Source: Maribacter caenipelagi (GTDB taxonomy: Bacteria; Bacteroidota; Bacteroidia; Flavobacteriales; Flavobacteriaceae). Taken from it: a stretch of DNA of 64,000 nt. The stretch spans positions 92,693 to 156,692 of the forward strand of contig NZ_SNZW01000016.1 of assembly GCF_004364175.1 (NCBI RefSeq), written 5' to 3'. This document shows, in pieces, positions 56,901-63,900 of this stretch (within the stretch, counting starts at the first letter, position 1; each line of letters starts with the position of its first letter). The translations under genes and the position numbers were made by a program. A model generated the notes under the pieces. That model ran no database searches and was not told the DNA's origin. It was given only the letters and a program-made list of their open reading frames with translations.

Positions 56901-57514
56901 TGATTGTGACAGATAGTGAAGGGTTAACTGGGACATCTATAGTAGAAATTACCGTTACTGGTGGTGTTAATTTAGCTCCAATTGCGATGGTGACATCTAA
57001 TGTTGAAGTTGGTGAAGCCTTAGAAGAAATAGTTTTCACTGGTGATCAATCTAGTGATGATGGAGACATAGTTTCTTACACTTGGGACTTTGGAGATGGT
57101 GGTACGTCAGATGAAGTTAATCCGTCATATACATTTTTGGAGGCTGGTACATATACCATAACTCTGGTTGTAACGGATGATGAGGGTTTAACCGATGAAG
57201 CTAGTATTACGCTACAGGTATTAAATGAAAATATAGTTCTTGAAAATGATGATTTCGAAGTAGTATTGTCACCAAATCCTTCTGTTGATTTTGTAGAAGT
57301 ATCTTTTTCAGGAGACTTTAATACGGATGATGTTATTGGTCTTATGGTTCATGATATGAGCGGTAGGCTTATTAGAAGGTATATACCTGAAGAAATTGCA
57401 GAAGATAATAAGTATAGAATTTCAACTGCAATTTTCAATAATGAAGTATATGTGATAACATTGGTTATGACAAGTCAAGAACCAATCTCTAAAAGGTTAG
57501 TAATTAATAAATAA
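50996..57514 (+). CDS. Giant secreted PQQ sugar dehydrogenase / diheme cytochrome / RICIN / PKD protein
   Basis: This 2172-residue protein has an N-terminal signal or anchor (KNVALTSLVIVMSAVGMSFG) and a GSDH propeller about 50-480 (His in THRGGGMEFGNDGYLW near 207; GHRNPHRM; GEVGEDSHEEINIV). The next region (about 490-800) has two c-heme motifs, CVTCH at 630-634 and CAYCH at 712-716, and resembles the HNE_0200/SO2930-type cytochrome family. Three ricin-type beta-trefoil lectins lie about 811-945, 1072-1208 and 1335-1468, separated by two Calx-beta-like sandwiches. Seven PKD domains follow (about 1472-2077), then a C-terminal domain (about 2083-2172, VLSPNPSVDFVEV to SKRLVINK) of T9SS type A kind. 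The protein should bind glycans at the surface, oxidise sugar with PQQ and pass electrons to its own hemes. A paralog lies at 60901. Confidence 0.93.
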   Translation: MRKVSYKNMLQNKKNVALTSLVIVMSAVGMSFGPMFFGPGLTEAEPIGNYLDGVFPNTGFTQDPYVVAYPNLDFDTPLNFNVVPGQNKIIVGQRDGKVFWFDDADNTTVKNTVIDLSNVVGGQVWDGGFLGLSIHPDFGDGVHNFFYVYYSTASNDTTLEQPLGFYCGEEKFHGNYLVLERFEVNPATMVAVPNTRERMIQRQLYNTTHRGGGMEFGNDGYLWLTTGDQAAYINAQQIDENLDGGVLRIDVDMIGGTTSHAPIRILGNQAGEADEFSGIGYYIPNDNPFNDGSGAVFEEYFTLGHRNPHRMTKDSATGIFYIGEVGEDSHEEINIVDPASPGLNYGWPLFEANAPYTPRTNAGDVCLTQLYNNMAHTGPLVQFPRAEANAIIGGYVYRGQDYNDLTGSYICGDYGVGGEIWKVDIGANNTYTSLGNFAPGNMVSWGQDYDGELYILSQGAGVKLYKLRSPEATNYSNLPQNLSDTGIFTDMTNLTVREGVIPYEGIDPFWSDGALKKRWLAIPNDGTHDTPAEQIAYSEDGVWEFPVGSVLIKHFDYPIDENDPSVVKRMETRFSIKGSDGEFYFVTYNWNEAQTDAVLQEDGLDEPVLVTEVGGGTRTDTWHFPNNGECVTCHNDISQGTLGARSRYLNTDYDYADKGGVVGNQLVTLSELGILDATITDTDTPGILTHTSINDVNGTLDDKARSYLDLNCAYCHQEGTNNRGDFDLRLFKTLNQTGLLTAGVNEPLGVTPDEKIVFAGDANKSVLWHRTNSVVPGQAMPPLAKNRVDEQGVAMLQDWINSLVEPLAAPDTGTYRIVNVESGQTLQVDGGATNNTANVLQGGYQGVDSQHFILENAYAGYFELRAVHSDKYLDVAGFGAAQNVNVWQYDGNGSDAQQWEVLGVGNDEYHIVNSRTGKYLGVQTDGNVAVLDDDGTDIFKWRFDDIGAVVEREIVLDVDILTTSEDEDIAQFQVSLGAEPTGDVELDLTVILNADEILLSEAILTFTNANWNLPQTVDVTGVDDVDVDGPQDFQIQIRANENSIDADYIGTTIILDGVNSDNDGGGVAPPNPGIYRIVNKNSGQTLEVLASSLDNEANVQQGPYQGVDNEHFEIDYDGAGYYSFIAQHSLKAMDVAGIGAGVGVNVWQYDFNGTNAQLWEIVDTGDGDNTFFIISKSTGNYLRISPEGNIEVVANLNTDIFKWTFLPIGTPASAGVNVSKDVVVVDEDLDTDSFNVTLNTSPNGQVVLEFNVVLGADEFTLDQTQLIFDATNWDTPQTVVVTGVDDAIVDGVQDLIFDVLVVDPVVDTNYEGLGTTVKGLNYDNDGGDNGAPIVGEYRLVNVQTQNTIRAANGGLIQETNLETGAYDGAAYQEFELEDVGDGYYALRTLHTADQYLDVQFSNTDPGANIWQYTFNGSNAQLWQIVDAGNNTYHVISKLSGYYLTEDVNGNVYVDEDNGGDIYRWQFLNTGFAPVANSTADILTGNEDLTVQFSSTGSTDDKNDIVSYLWDFGNGDISNEANPEYIFEDGGSYDVILTIEDGDGYTDVADALTIEVNGAPIANASSNLSGGEATIDIVFTGDQSADDVGIESYLWTFEPGETSIAVNPTYTFTTEGTYEVTLTVTDEGGLEDTTTLEITITAPNQAPVAVASSNVAGGIVPLEVEFIGDQSTDDVGVESYLWTFEPGETSTEANPTYTFNDIGVYTVELTVTDIEGLESTTTIDITVTADNEAPVAVASSNVMTGDAPLEVQFTGDQSTDDVGVVSYLWTFEMGQTSTEANPTYTFTTEGTYIVTMVVTDAGGLEDTTTVEIIVTVDETPVAVASASVTQGEAPLEVQFTGDQSTGVNEIVSYAWDFGNGDTSTEANPTYTYTTPGTFDATLIVTDSEGLTGTSTIEITVGGVVVENPTAVASADVTSGDAPLVVSFTGDQSTSVNEIVSYEWDFGDGETSTEANPTYIYNTPGTFIATLIVTDSEGLTGTSIVEITVTGGVNLAPIAMVTSNVEVGEALEEIVFTGDQSSDDGDIVSYTWDFGDGGTSDEVNPSYTFLEAGTYTITLVVTDDEGLTDEASITLQVLNENIVLENDDFEVVLSPNPSVDFVEVSFSGDFNTDDVIGLMVHDMSGRLIRRYIPEEIAEDNKYRISTAIFNNEVYVITLVMTSQEPISKRLVINK
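55410..57225 (+). repeat. Seven tandem PKD-domain repeats inside the dehydrogenase gene
   Basis: Units of about 255 bp each encode a PKD domain (APVAVASSNV, GDQSTDDVGV, SYLWTFEPG, NPTYTF, VTLTVTD). Units 2-4 share the ESYLWTFEPGETS-type core. Units 5 and 6 share the NEIVSY core and a nearly identical TLIVTDSEGLTGTS end, which suggests stepwise tandem duplication. PKD domains act as rigid spacers in surface proteins. Confidence 0.9.
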
Positions 57515-57535
57515 TATATTCTTAAGTAACACAAT

Positions 57536-57577
57536 AAAAGTGGCTATATCTCGTAATATAGTCACTTTTACTTTTTA
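57536..57577 (+). terminator. Hairpin/terminator between the giant dehydrogenase and the GT-C gene
   Basis: A 14-bp stem with one G-T wobble (57536-57549 with 57556-57569, 6-nt loop) is followed by ACTTTTTAT. It ends only about 9 nt before the ATG at 57587, so it could also work as a leader hairpin for that gene. Confidence 0.75.
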
Positions 57578-57586
57578 TAATAGTTT

Positions 57587-59110
57587 ATGAATATCAAAAA
57601 AGATTTCATTAAGACGTTGGTTTTTACCGTTTTAATTTCGGGTATATTCTTATTTTTTGCTTCTAAATCCTCTCCAATTTATCCTTTAAATGATTGGGTA
57701 GATGCAAACGCTATTTTTACGGTCGGTAAGAGTATGATGGATGGTAAAGTGGTTTATAAAGATATATTTGAACAGAAAGGACCCACATTATATTTAATTC
57801 ATGGTGTAGGCTCTTTAATATCTCATAATACATTTATTGGAATTTATCTGATGGAAGTTATTGCGTTTGCATTTTTCCTGTTTTTTGGAAGAAGAATATT
57901 TAGATTGTACTTCAATGCGCAATTATCCAGCCTGTCAACTATTTTATTGGCATTCTTCATGGTTAATGTAACTAATTTTGTTCATGGTGATAGTGCTGAA
58001 GAATATTGTATCCCGTTACTCGGAGCAAGTTTGTTTTATTTAATAAGATATTTAAAAGAAGGTAATAGGAGTTTGATGTCATTTAAAATGTTGTTGGTTA
58101 ATGGCATATTGGCCGGATCAGTAATTTGGATCAAGTACTCTATGATTGGCTTTTGGTTCGGGTGGATGTTAGTTGTACTGTTCACATTGCTTATCGATAA
58201 AAAAATATTTAGAGCTTTTCAAGCTAGTATGGTATTTCTTTTTGGAATGGTTTTATCAGGTATACCATGGTTAGTATATTTTTATTCTGTTGACGGACTT
58301 TCTGATTTTATAGAAGTGTATTTTATTACCAACATAAAATACTATGCTAGTTCTAACGGAATGTTAATGAATTTGGTAACTATTATCGGAAAAATTATTC
58401 TTGTTTATTTTAGACAAAATCCGGTATTTGGAATTTTGTTTATTGGAGGTTTAATTGGCTTTATGTTGACCCAAAAAGTAGAATCAAATAAGAATGTTAA
58501 GTTGGCAATAATAGTACCTTTTCTTTTTCTGTTTCTTTCAGTATATGGCGGGGGAATTCGACTAGATTATTATTTTCAAATATTCACACCATTTGTATTC
58601 TTGGGTATATTATTCATTCTTAAAATGCTACCAGATAGCCTTAAGAATATAATTCAAAATAAAGCAAACTATTTTTCTATTGGTATTGTTTTAATCTTAT
58701 GTGCTTTTATGAATTTTAATCATCATAATACTTATATGAGAGATTATACCAAAGACGAGTTGTTTCAATATCAATTTGCAGATTACATTAATGAATATTC
58801 AAATCCTACTTTGTTGAATTATATGTTTCTGGATATGGGTGTTTATAATACAGCTAATATTGAGCCTACAACCTTTTACTACATGAAACATAATTTTGAT
58901 TATGACGTATATCCTTTTGATGTAGATGCACTTAATTCGTATGTAAGAAACAAAGAAATTGATTTTGTTGTCCTAAGAGCGAATGCAGACAAACCCTATG
59001 CTAACGAACTGTTAGAGGCAAATTACACATTGGTGATGGAGAAAAATCAATACTATGAAGAAGAAATTCATAGATTCATGCTTTATAAGCTTAAGGGTTT
59101 AGAAAAGTAA
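57587..59110 (+). CDS. Polytopic GT-C-like glycosyltransferase (GT39/ArnT-like)
   Basis: This 507-residue inner-membrane protein has about 11 hydrophobic segments spread from residue 10 to about 385, followed by a soluble C-terminal domain of about 120 residues. After the first helix there is a periplasmic loop with acidic residues (YPLNDWVDANAIFTVGKSMM, then YKDIFEQKGPTLYLIHG), the place where GT-C enzymes such as ArnT and PMT carry their catalytic Asp. The family uses polyprenyl-phosphate sugars as donors. It faces a GtrB-like synthase and a GtrA-like flippase encoded convergently, so it may be the third component that transfers the flipped sugar. The acceptor is unknown. Confidence 0.75.
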   Translation: MNIKKDFIKTLVFTVLISGIFLFFASKSSPIYPLNDWVDANAIFTVGKSMMDGKVVYKDIFEQKGPTLYLIHGVGSLISHNTFIGIYLMEVIAFAFFLFFGRRIFRLYFNAQLSSLSTILLAFFMVNVTNFVHGDSAEEYCIPLLGASLFYLIRYLKEGNRSLMSFKMLLVNGILAGSVIWIKYSMIGFWFGWMLVVLFTLLIDKKIFRAFQASMVFLFGMVLSGIPWLVYFYSVDGLSDFIEVYFITNIKYYASSNGMLMNLVTIIGKIILVYFRQNPVFGILFIGGLIGFMLTQKVESNKNVKLAIIVPFLFLFLSVYGGGIRLDYYFQIFTPFVFLGILFILKMLPDSLKNIIQNKANYFSIGIVLILCAFMNFNHHNTYMRDYTKDELFQYQFADYINEYSNPTLLNYMFLDMGVYNTANIEPTTFYYMKHNFDYDVYPFDVDALNSYVRNKEIDFVVLRANADKPYANELLEANYTLVMEKNQYYEEEIHRFMLYKLKGLEK

Positions 59111-59152
59111 ATTTTCTATAACACATACGCTAAGCTGATTTTGTTAAAAGTT

Positions 59153-59193
59153 AAAATCCTCCTGCACCATGATTACATGGTAAAAGAGGATTT
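59153..59193. terminator. Nested hairpin between convergent glycosyltransferase genes
   Basis: An outer stem AAATCCTC/GAGGATTT (59154-59161 with 59186-59193) encloses an inner stem ACCATG/CATGGT (59166-59171 with 59176-59181). The minus-strand side is followed by a T-rich run. A 14-bp perfect palindrome TCAATAATTATTGA lies nearby at 59225-59238. It is likely to end transcription of the minus-strand pair and perhaps of the plus gene too. Confidence 0.6.
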
Positions 59194-59270
59194 ATAAATT
59201 AGTACCAAACCTTTTTATTCTCCTTCAATAATTATTGAGGCAATACAAGTTTGATAATTTCTAATTTTAA

Positions 59271-60065
59271 TTAACCTTTAATAGACTCTACGGTACTATA
59301 TGATTTAGATAAGTTGTTAAACTCCTTTAAAAGGGTGTTCTTTTTTAATCTTAAAAGTATAATGTTCTTTACGGCCTCAGTAAATACATTGTTGGATAAT
59401 TTAGACTTACCTGCCACTCTATCATGAAACACAATTGGTGTTTCAGTGATTTTAAAGCCTCTCAAGTAAGCTCTATATGTTAATTCTATTTGAAAAGCAT
59501 ATCCATTAGAAATAATAGAATCTAGATCTATGGTTTTTAAAACTTCAACAGAGAAGCACTTGTAACCTCCGGTTAAATCTCTAAAAGGTAAACCTAAAAT
59601 GATTTTTGAGTATAAATTACCTCCTTTGCTAATTAGTATTCTATGCTTTCCCCAATTTACAACGCCACCACCTTTCATATACCTAGTTCCCAAAACTAAA
59701 TCTGATGTTTTTATTTTTTCTAAGAAATCAGGTAGATATTTGGGGTTATGAGATAAATCTGCATCCATTTCAAATACGTAGTCGTAATTATTGCTAATGG
59801 CCCATTTAAAACCAGCAATGTAGGCCGTACCTAAGCCTTGCTTTCCTTCACGTTGTAAAAGATGTAATTTACCTGTGTATAGTTCTGATTGTAACGTTTT
59901 AACTAAGTCGGCCGTTCCGTCTGGTGAATTGTCATCAACTACTAATACATGAATAGATTTGTTTTGATCAATATACTCTTGTTGTTCATAGATTTGCCTC
60001 AAGATAATCTTTATATTATCTATTTCGTTGTAGGTAGGTACTATGATTAATATTTTGTTTTTCAT
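59271..60065 (-). CDS. GT2 polyprenol-phosphate sugar synthase (DPM1/GtrB-like)
   Basis: This 264-residue glycosyltransferase has a GT-A fold: IIVPTYNEIDNIKIIL at the N-terminus, VVDDNSPDGTADLV, KQGLGTAYIAGFKWA, the metal-binding DADLSHNPKYLP near 100, then LGTRYMKGGGVVNWG, FRDLTGGYKCF and FQIELTYRA. This pattern is that of polyprenol monophosphomannose/glucose synthases. No C-terminal membrane helices are present, as in the soluble DPM1 type. It follows the GtrA gene by 3 nt, and the two probably make and flip a polyprenyl-phosphate sugar. The sugar cannot be told from the sequence. Confidence 0.9.
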   Translation of the reverse strand: MKNKILIIVPTYNEIDNIKIILRQIYEQQEYIDQNKSIHVLVVDDNSPDGTADLVKTLQSELYTGKLHLLQREGKQGLGTAYIAGFKWAISNNYDYVFEMDADLSHNPKYLPDFLEKIKTSDLVLGTRYMKGGGVVNWGKHRILISKGGNLYSKIILGLPFRDLTGGYKCFSVEVLKTIDLDSIISNGYAFQIELTYRAYLRGFKITETPIVFHDRVAGKSKLSNNVFTEAVKNIILLRLKKNTLLKEFNNLSKSYSTVESIKG

Positions 60066-60068
60066 GTT

Positions 60069-60557
60069 CTATGGCTTTATGAATGTGTTCTGGGGGTCTT
60101 CTTTAAAAGTGATAAACTTATTTCCTAAATAATTTAATATTGTAGCAAATCCAATGCCGATTACTTGCGAAATAATTTTATTATAAAAAACCGCGTCACC
60201 TTCTAGTAAAAAACTTAAATTATTTGATAGAAACTCACCAAAGCTCATATTCTTATTGAGAATCCAAAGAGATATAGACAATATAATTAGGTTGGTCAAT
60301 AAGTTTAAACCACTTATACTAATAAATTCAAAATACTTTTTAAGCTTTGTTTTGTGAACGGCCCTATTTTTGAACGTCCATATAGAATTAAAATAATAGT
60401 TACTAGTAACGGCTATTACAAATGCCAATAAAGATGCTACTATAAAGTGAATTCCATATTTTACGAAAATAGTGTAAAAGCTAATATTGATAATTGTTCC
60501 AAAACCACCAACTACTAGAAATTTTAAAAATGCGGATTTTCGCAGGTCAATTTTCAT
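60069..60557 (-). CDS. GtrA family membrane protein (polyprenyl-phosphate sugar flippase-like)
   Basis: This 162-residue protein has four membrane helices (FLKFLVVGGFGTIINISFYT, HFIVASLLAFVIAVTSNYY, ISGLNLLTNLIILSISLWIL and a C-terminal one near GIGFATILNYLGNKFITF) and the family motif NYYFNSIWTF. The ATG at 60557 is chosen: a frame extension to TTG at 60578 overlaps a perfect -7 element (60576-60583). It is the first gene of a two-gene operon with the GtrB-like synthase 3 nt downstream. Confidence 0.9.
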   Translation of the reverse strand: MKIDLRKSAFLKFLVVGGFGTIINISFYTIFVKYGIHFIVASLLAFVIAVTSNYYFNSIWTFKNRAVHKTKLKKYFEFISISGLNLLTNLIILSISLWILNKNMSFGEFLSNNLSFLLEGDAVFYNKIISQVIGIGFATILNYLGNKFITFKEDPQNTFIKP

Positions 60558-60900
60558 TTCATAATATTTGAAGCGCAAAATTACGCAGTAACAAATAAAG
60601 AAATGAATTCTTCCACTATTAAAAATATTCGTTCAAAAGGGGGCAAAAAAAGTTTAAGGTAATCCTGAAGATGAAATGATGTAGTAAAAAGCCTATATCT
60701 CTATATTCTTTGTATTACAAATATGCTTAGTTGTTTGTAGGTGAAATAGTTATAAGTTTATTTGTTGATTTTCTTATAATCTAACATACCATTAGTCGTA
60801 AATAAATTGTCGTTTATCGATTATTTAACTTCTTAAATTTTAGTCACAAAAAATAGTATAATTTTGAATTCCCCTATAATCATTAAAGGTCTTCAGCGCT
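60558..60900. promoter_or_regulatory. Divergent control region between gtrA-like gene and second dehydrogenase
   Basis: This 343-nt AT-rich region has no supported gene. It carries exact TAnnTTTG elements for both directions: TAATTTTG at 60576-60583 on the minus strand (18 nt before the gtrA-like ATG) and TAATTTTG at 60859-60866 on the plus strand (34 nt before the ATG at 60901). Neither has a clean TTTG at the ideal distance. Nothing else is recognised in the middle part. Confidence 0.5.
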
Positions 60901-63900
60901 ATGAAAAAGAATTACAGGGGTATAATTTTATTAGTTTCTTCATTTGTTTTATTAACAGGTTTTGTTCCCTTGTTTTTTGGCTCAGGACTTACAGAATCAA
61001 AACCTTTCAATTTACTAAGCGATACAAACTTTGATCCTTTACCTACAGGTTCACAGCCATATGGTGTTGCTTTTACAAATCTAGATTTCAATACTCCGTT
61101 GAACTTTAATATTGTTCCTAACTCAAATAATATTGTAGTAGGTCAACGAGATGGTAAGGTTTTCTGGTTTGATAATGATGAGAACGTAGCCCAAAAAAAT
61201 TTGTTAGTCGATTTGTCTTCCGAAGTTGGTGGTAAGGTTTGGGATGGAGGCTTTTTAGGTTTAAGTATACATCCATTATTTGGTTCAGGTGTAAACAAGA
61301 ATTTTGTTTATGTGTATTACACTACACAGTCAAATGACAAAACCTTAGAAAAACCACTGTCTTTTTCCTGTGGCTTAGAAAGATTTCATGGTAATTATTT
61401 GATATTAGAGAAATTCGAGGTTGATGCTACTTCCATGCAGTTTGTAGAAAATAGTAGGATGACTTTAATTAAACGACGAATGTTTAATACTACACATAGG
61501 GGTGGCGGTATGGAGTTCGGTAATGATGGTTATTTATATGTCTCTACAGGGGATCAAGCTGCATATATAAATGCACAACAAATTTCAGAAAATCTTGACG
61601 GTGGTGTGCTTCGCATAGATGTTGATATGGATCTTTCTCGAAGTCATATTCCACTACGTAAGTTAGGTGTTGAAGCGGGGGAAAGTGATGAGTTTTCTGG
61701 TTTATATTATACGATACCTAATGATAATCCCTTTGTTGATGCTAGCGGTTCTGTATTTGAAGAATATTATTCGATAGGTCACCGAAATCCACATAGGTTA
61801 ACAAAAGACTTTCAAACAGGTATATTCTACATTGGTGAAGTAGGAGAAGATAGTCATGAAGAAATAAATGTACTTTCTTCTGGTAAAAATTACGGCTGGC
61901 CACTTTACGAAGGTTTTGACGGTCCTAATATAAATTGTTTACCATCATTATATAATAATATGCCGCATACAAGACCTTTGGTTTCCTTTCCCAGAACAGA
62001 TGCAAATGCGATAATAGGTGGGTATGTGTATCGAGGTAGCGACATACCAGAATTAACCGGTAAGTATATTTGTGCAGATTATGGTGTAGGTAGTGAAATT
62101 TGGTCTGTAGATGTCAACAATGGTGCTTATGAACTTTTAGGCAATTTTGCACCTACTAATATTGTTTCTTTTGGGCAAGATAAAGACGGTGAACTATATC
62201 TATTGAAGCAGGGAGAGAATGTTAAGTTGTATAAGATGAAATCTAAATCGCTTATAGAATCTGCTCCACAAACATTAACAGAGACTGGAATTTTTGTTGG
62301 TGAAGTGGCTAATTTAGATGTTCGTGAAGGTTTTATTCCCTATGACTTAATAGATTCTTTCTATTCTGATGGAGCTATTAAAAGTAGATGGATGGCAATT
62401 CCTAACGACGGCTCTCATAACACGGCTAATGAAAAAATAAATTTTTCAGAAAATGATAATTGGGATTTCCCTGTCGGTACCGTTTTAATAAAACATTTTG
62501 ATTATCCTATAGATGATAGAAATCTTTCAATAACGAGAAAAGTTGAAACAAGATTTTCTATAAAGGATGCTGAGGGTAAATTTTACTTTTTAACATATAA
62601 ATGGAACGAGGCACAAACTGAAGCCTATTTAGTAGACACTTCTATTGAAGAAGATATTACAATAACCACCATAAGTGGTGCAACTAGGCAAATAAGTTGG
62701 CATTTTCCATCAGAAGGAGAATGTCTAAGTTGTCATAACCCGTCAAGCGGTGGTACTTTAGGTCCGCGTACAAAAAATTTAAACAAAAATTATGATTATG
62801 TAGAGCTGGGTGGTAGCATAGGAAATCAGTTGGTGACACTGAGCGCATTGGGAATATTGGACCAAACTATAACAGATGTTGACACTCCAGATTATATTAC
62901 CCATACTTCAATTTCTAATGTCAATAGTAGCTTAGAGGATAGAGCAAGGTCTTATTTAGATTTAAATTGCGCGTACTGCCATAACCCTAGTACAGATAAT
63001 AGAGCTAATTTCGATTTAAGATTAGATCGTACTTTGGTACAAACCGGACTTTTGACCGCTGGAGTTAATGAATCTTTAAATATGGATCCAAATGAAAGAA
63101 TTCTTTACGAGGGCGATGCATTAAAGTCTATATTATATCATCGTACAGCTAGTGTTCAGCCAGGAATTATGATGCCTCCCTTGGCTAAAAATCAAGTAGA
63201 TGATGCTGGGGTAGCATTATTAGAAAGTTGGATCAATAGTTTACAACCAAGCGTATTACCTCCTGATAGCGGTATATATCGTATAGTTAATGTTGCTACC
63301 AATAACACGTTACAAGTTTTGAACGGTGGAAATTCAAATTCTGTTAATATTGTTCATCAAGAATATCAAGAAGAAGATTGGCAACATTTTCAATTTGATA
63401 ATGCTACGGTAGGATACTATGAATTTAAAGCGGTACATAGTGAAAAGTACTTAGATGTTGCAGGTTTTGGTCCTATGACCGGTAGTAATGTGTGGCAATA
63501 TGAAGGCAATAATTCCGATGCTCAACTTTGGGAAATTCTTGATGCAGGTGATGACTCATTTTTTATCATCAATAAGAGAACATCAAAATATTTAACTGCA
63601 ATGGCAGATGGTAATGTTATTGTCGCTGCTAACGATGGTTCTGGTCGTGTAAAATGGAAGTTTGAAACTACTGGGGTACAAACCAATACAAATGCTTACC
63701 ATTACCGGTTGAACGCAGCTGGTCCGTCGGTCGCATCCACAGATGGCGGTCCTGACTGGGCTGCAGGGGCAACGTCCAACGGTCTGTTCACTGGCGGCGG
63801 TTATACGGTAACCGCGGGCAACGTTGGCGGTACTAACCCAGTACTCGATTATGGTCTTCGCGACGGTTCCATACCCTCTTGGATGGATGCGGGCACGTAT

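Noticed and set aside
55410..57225. CRISPR-like or other non-coding repeat array
   Set aside because: The repeats are in frame, about 255 bp long and encode PKD domains; there are no short repeats with unique spacers.
57587..60557. Mobile island carrying the glycosyltransferase genes
   Set aside because: No integrase, transposase, tRNA-end repeat or direct flanking repeat was found, and base composition looks like the surroundings.
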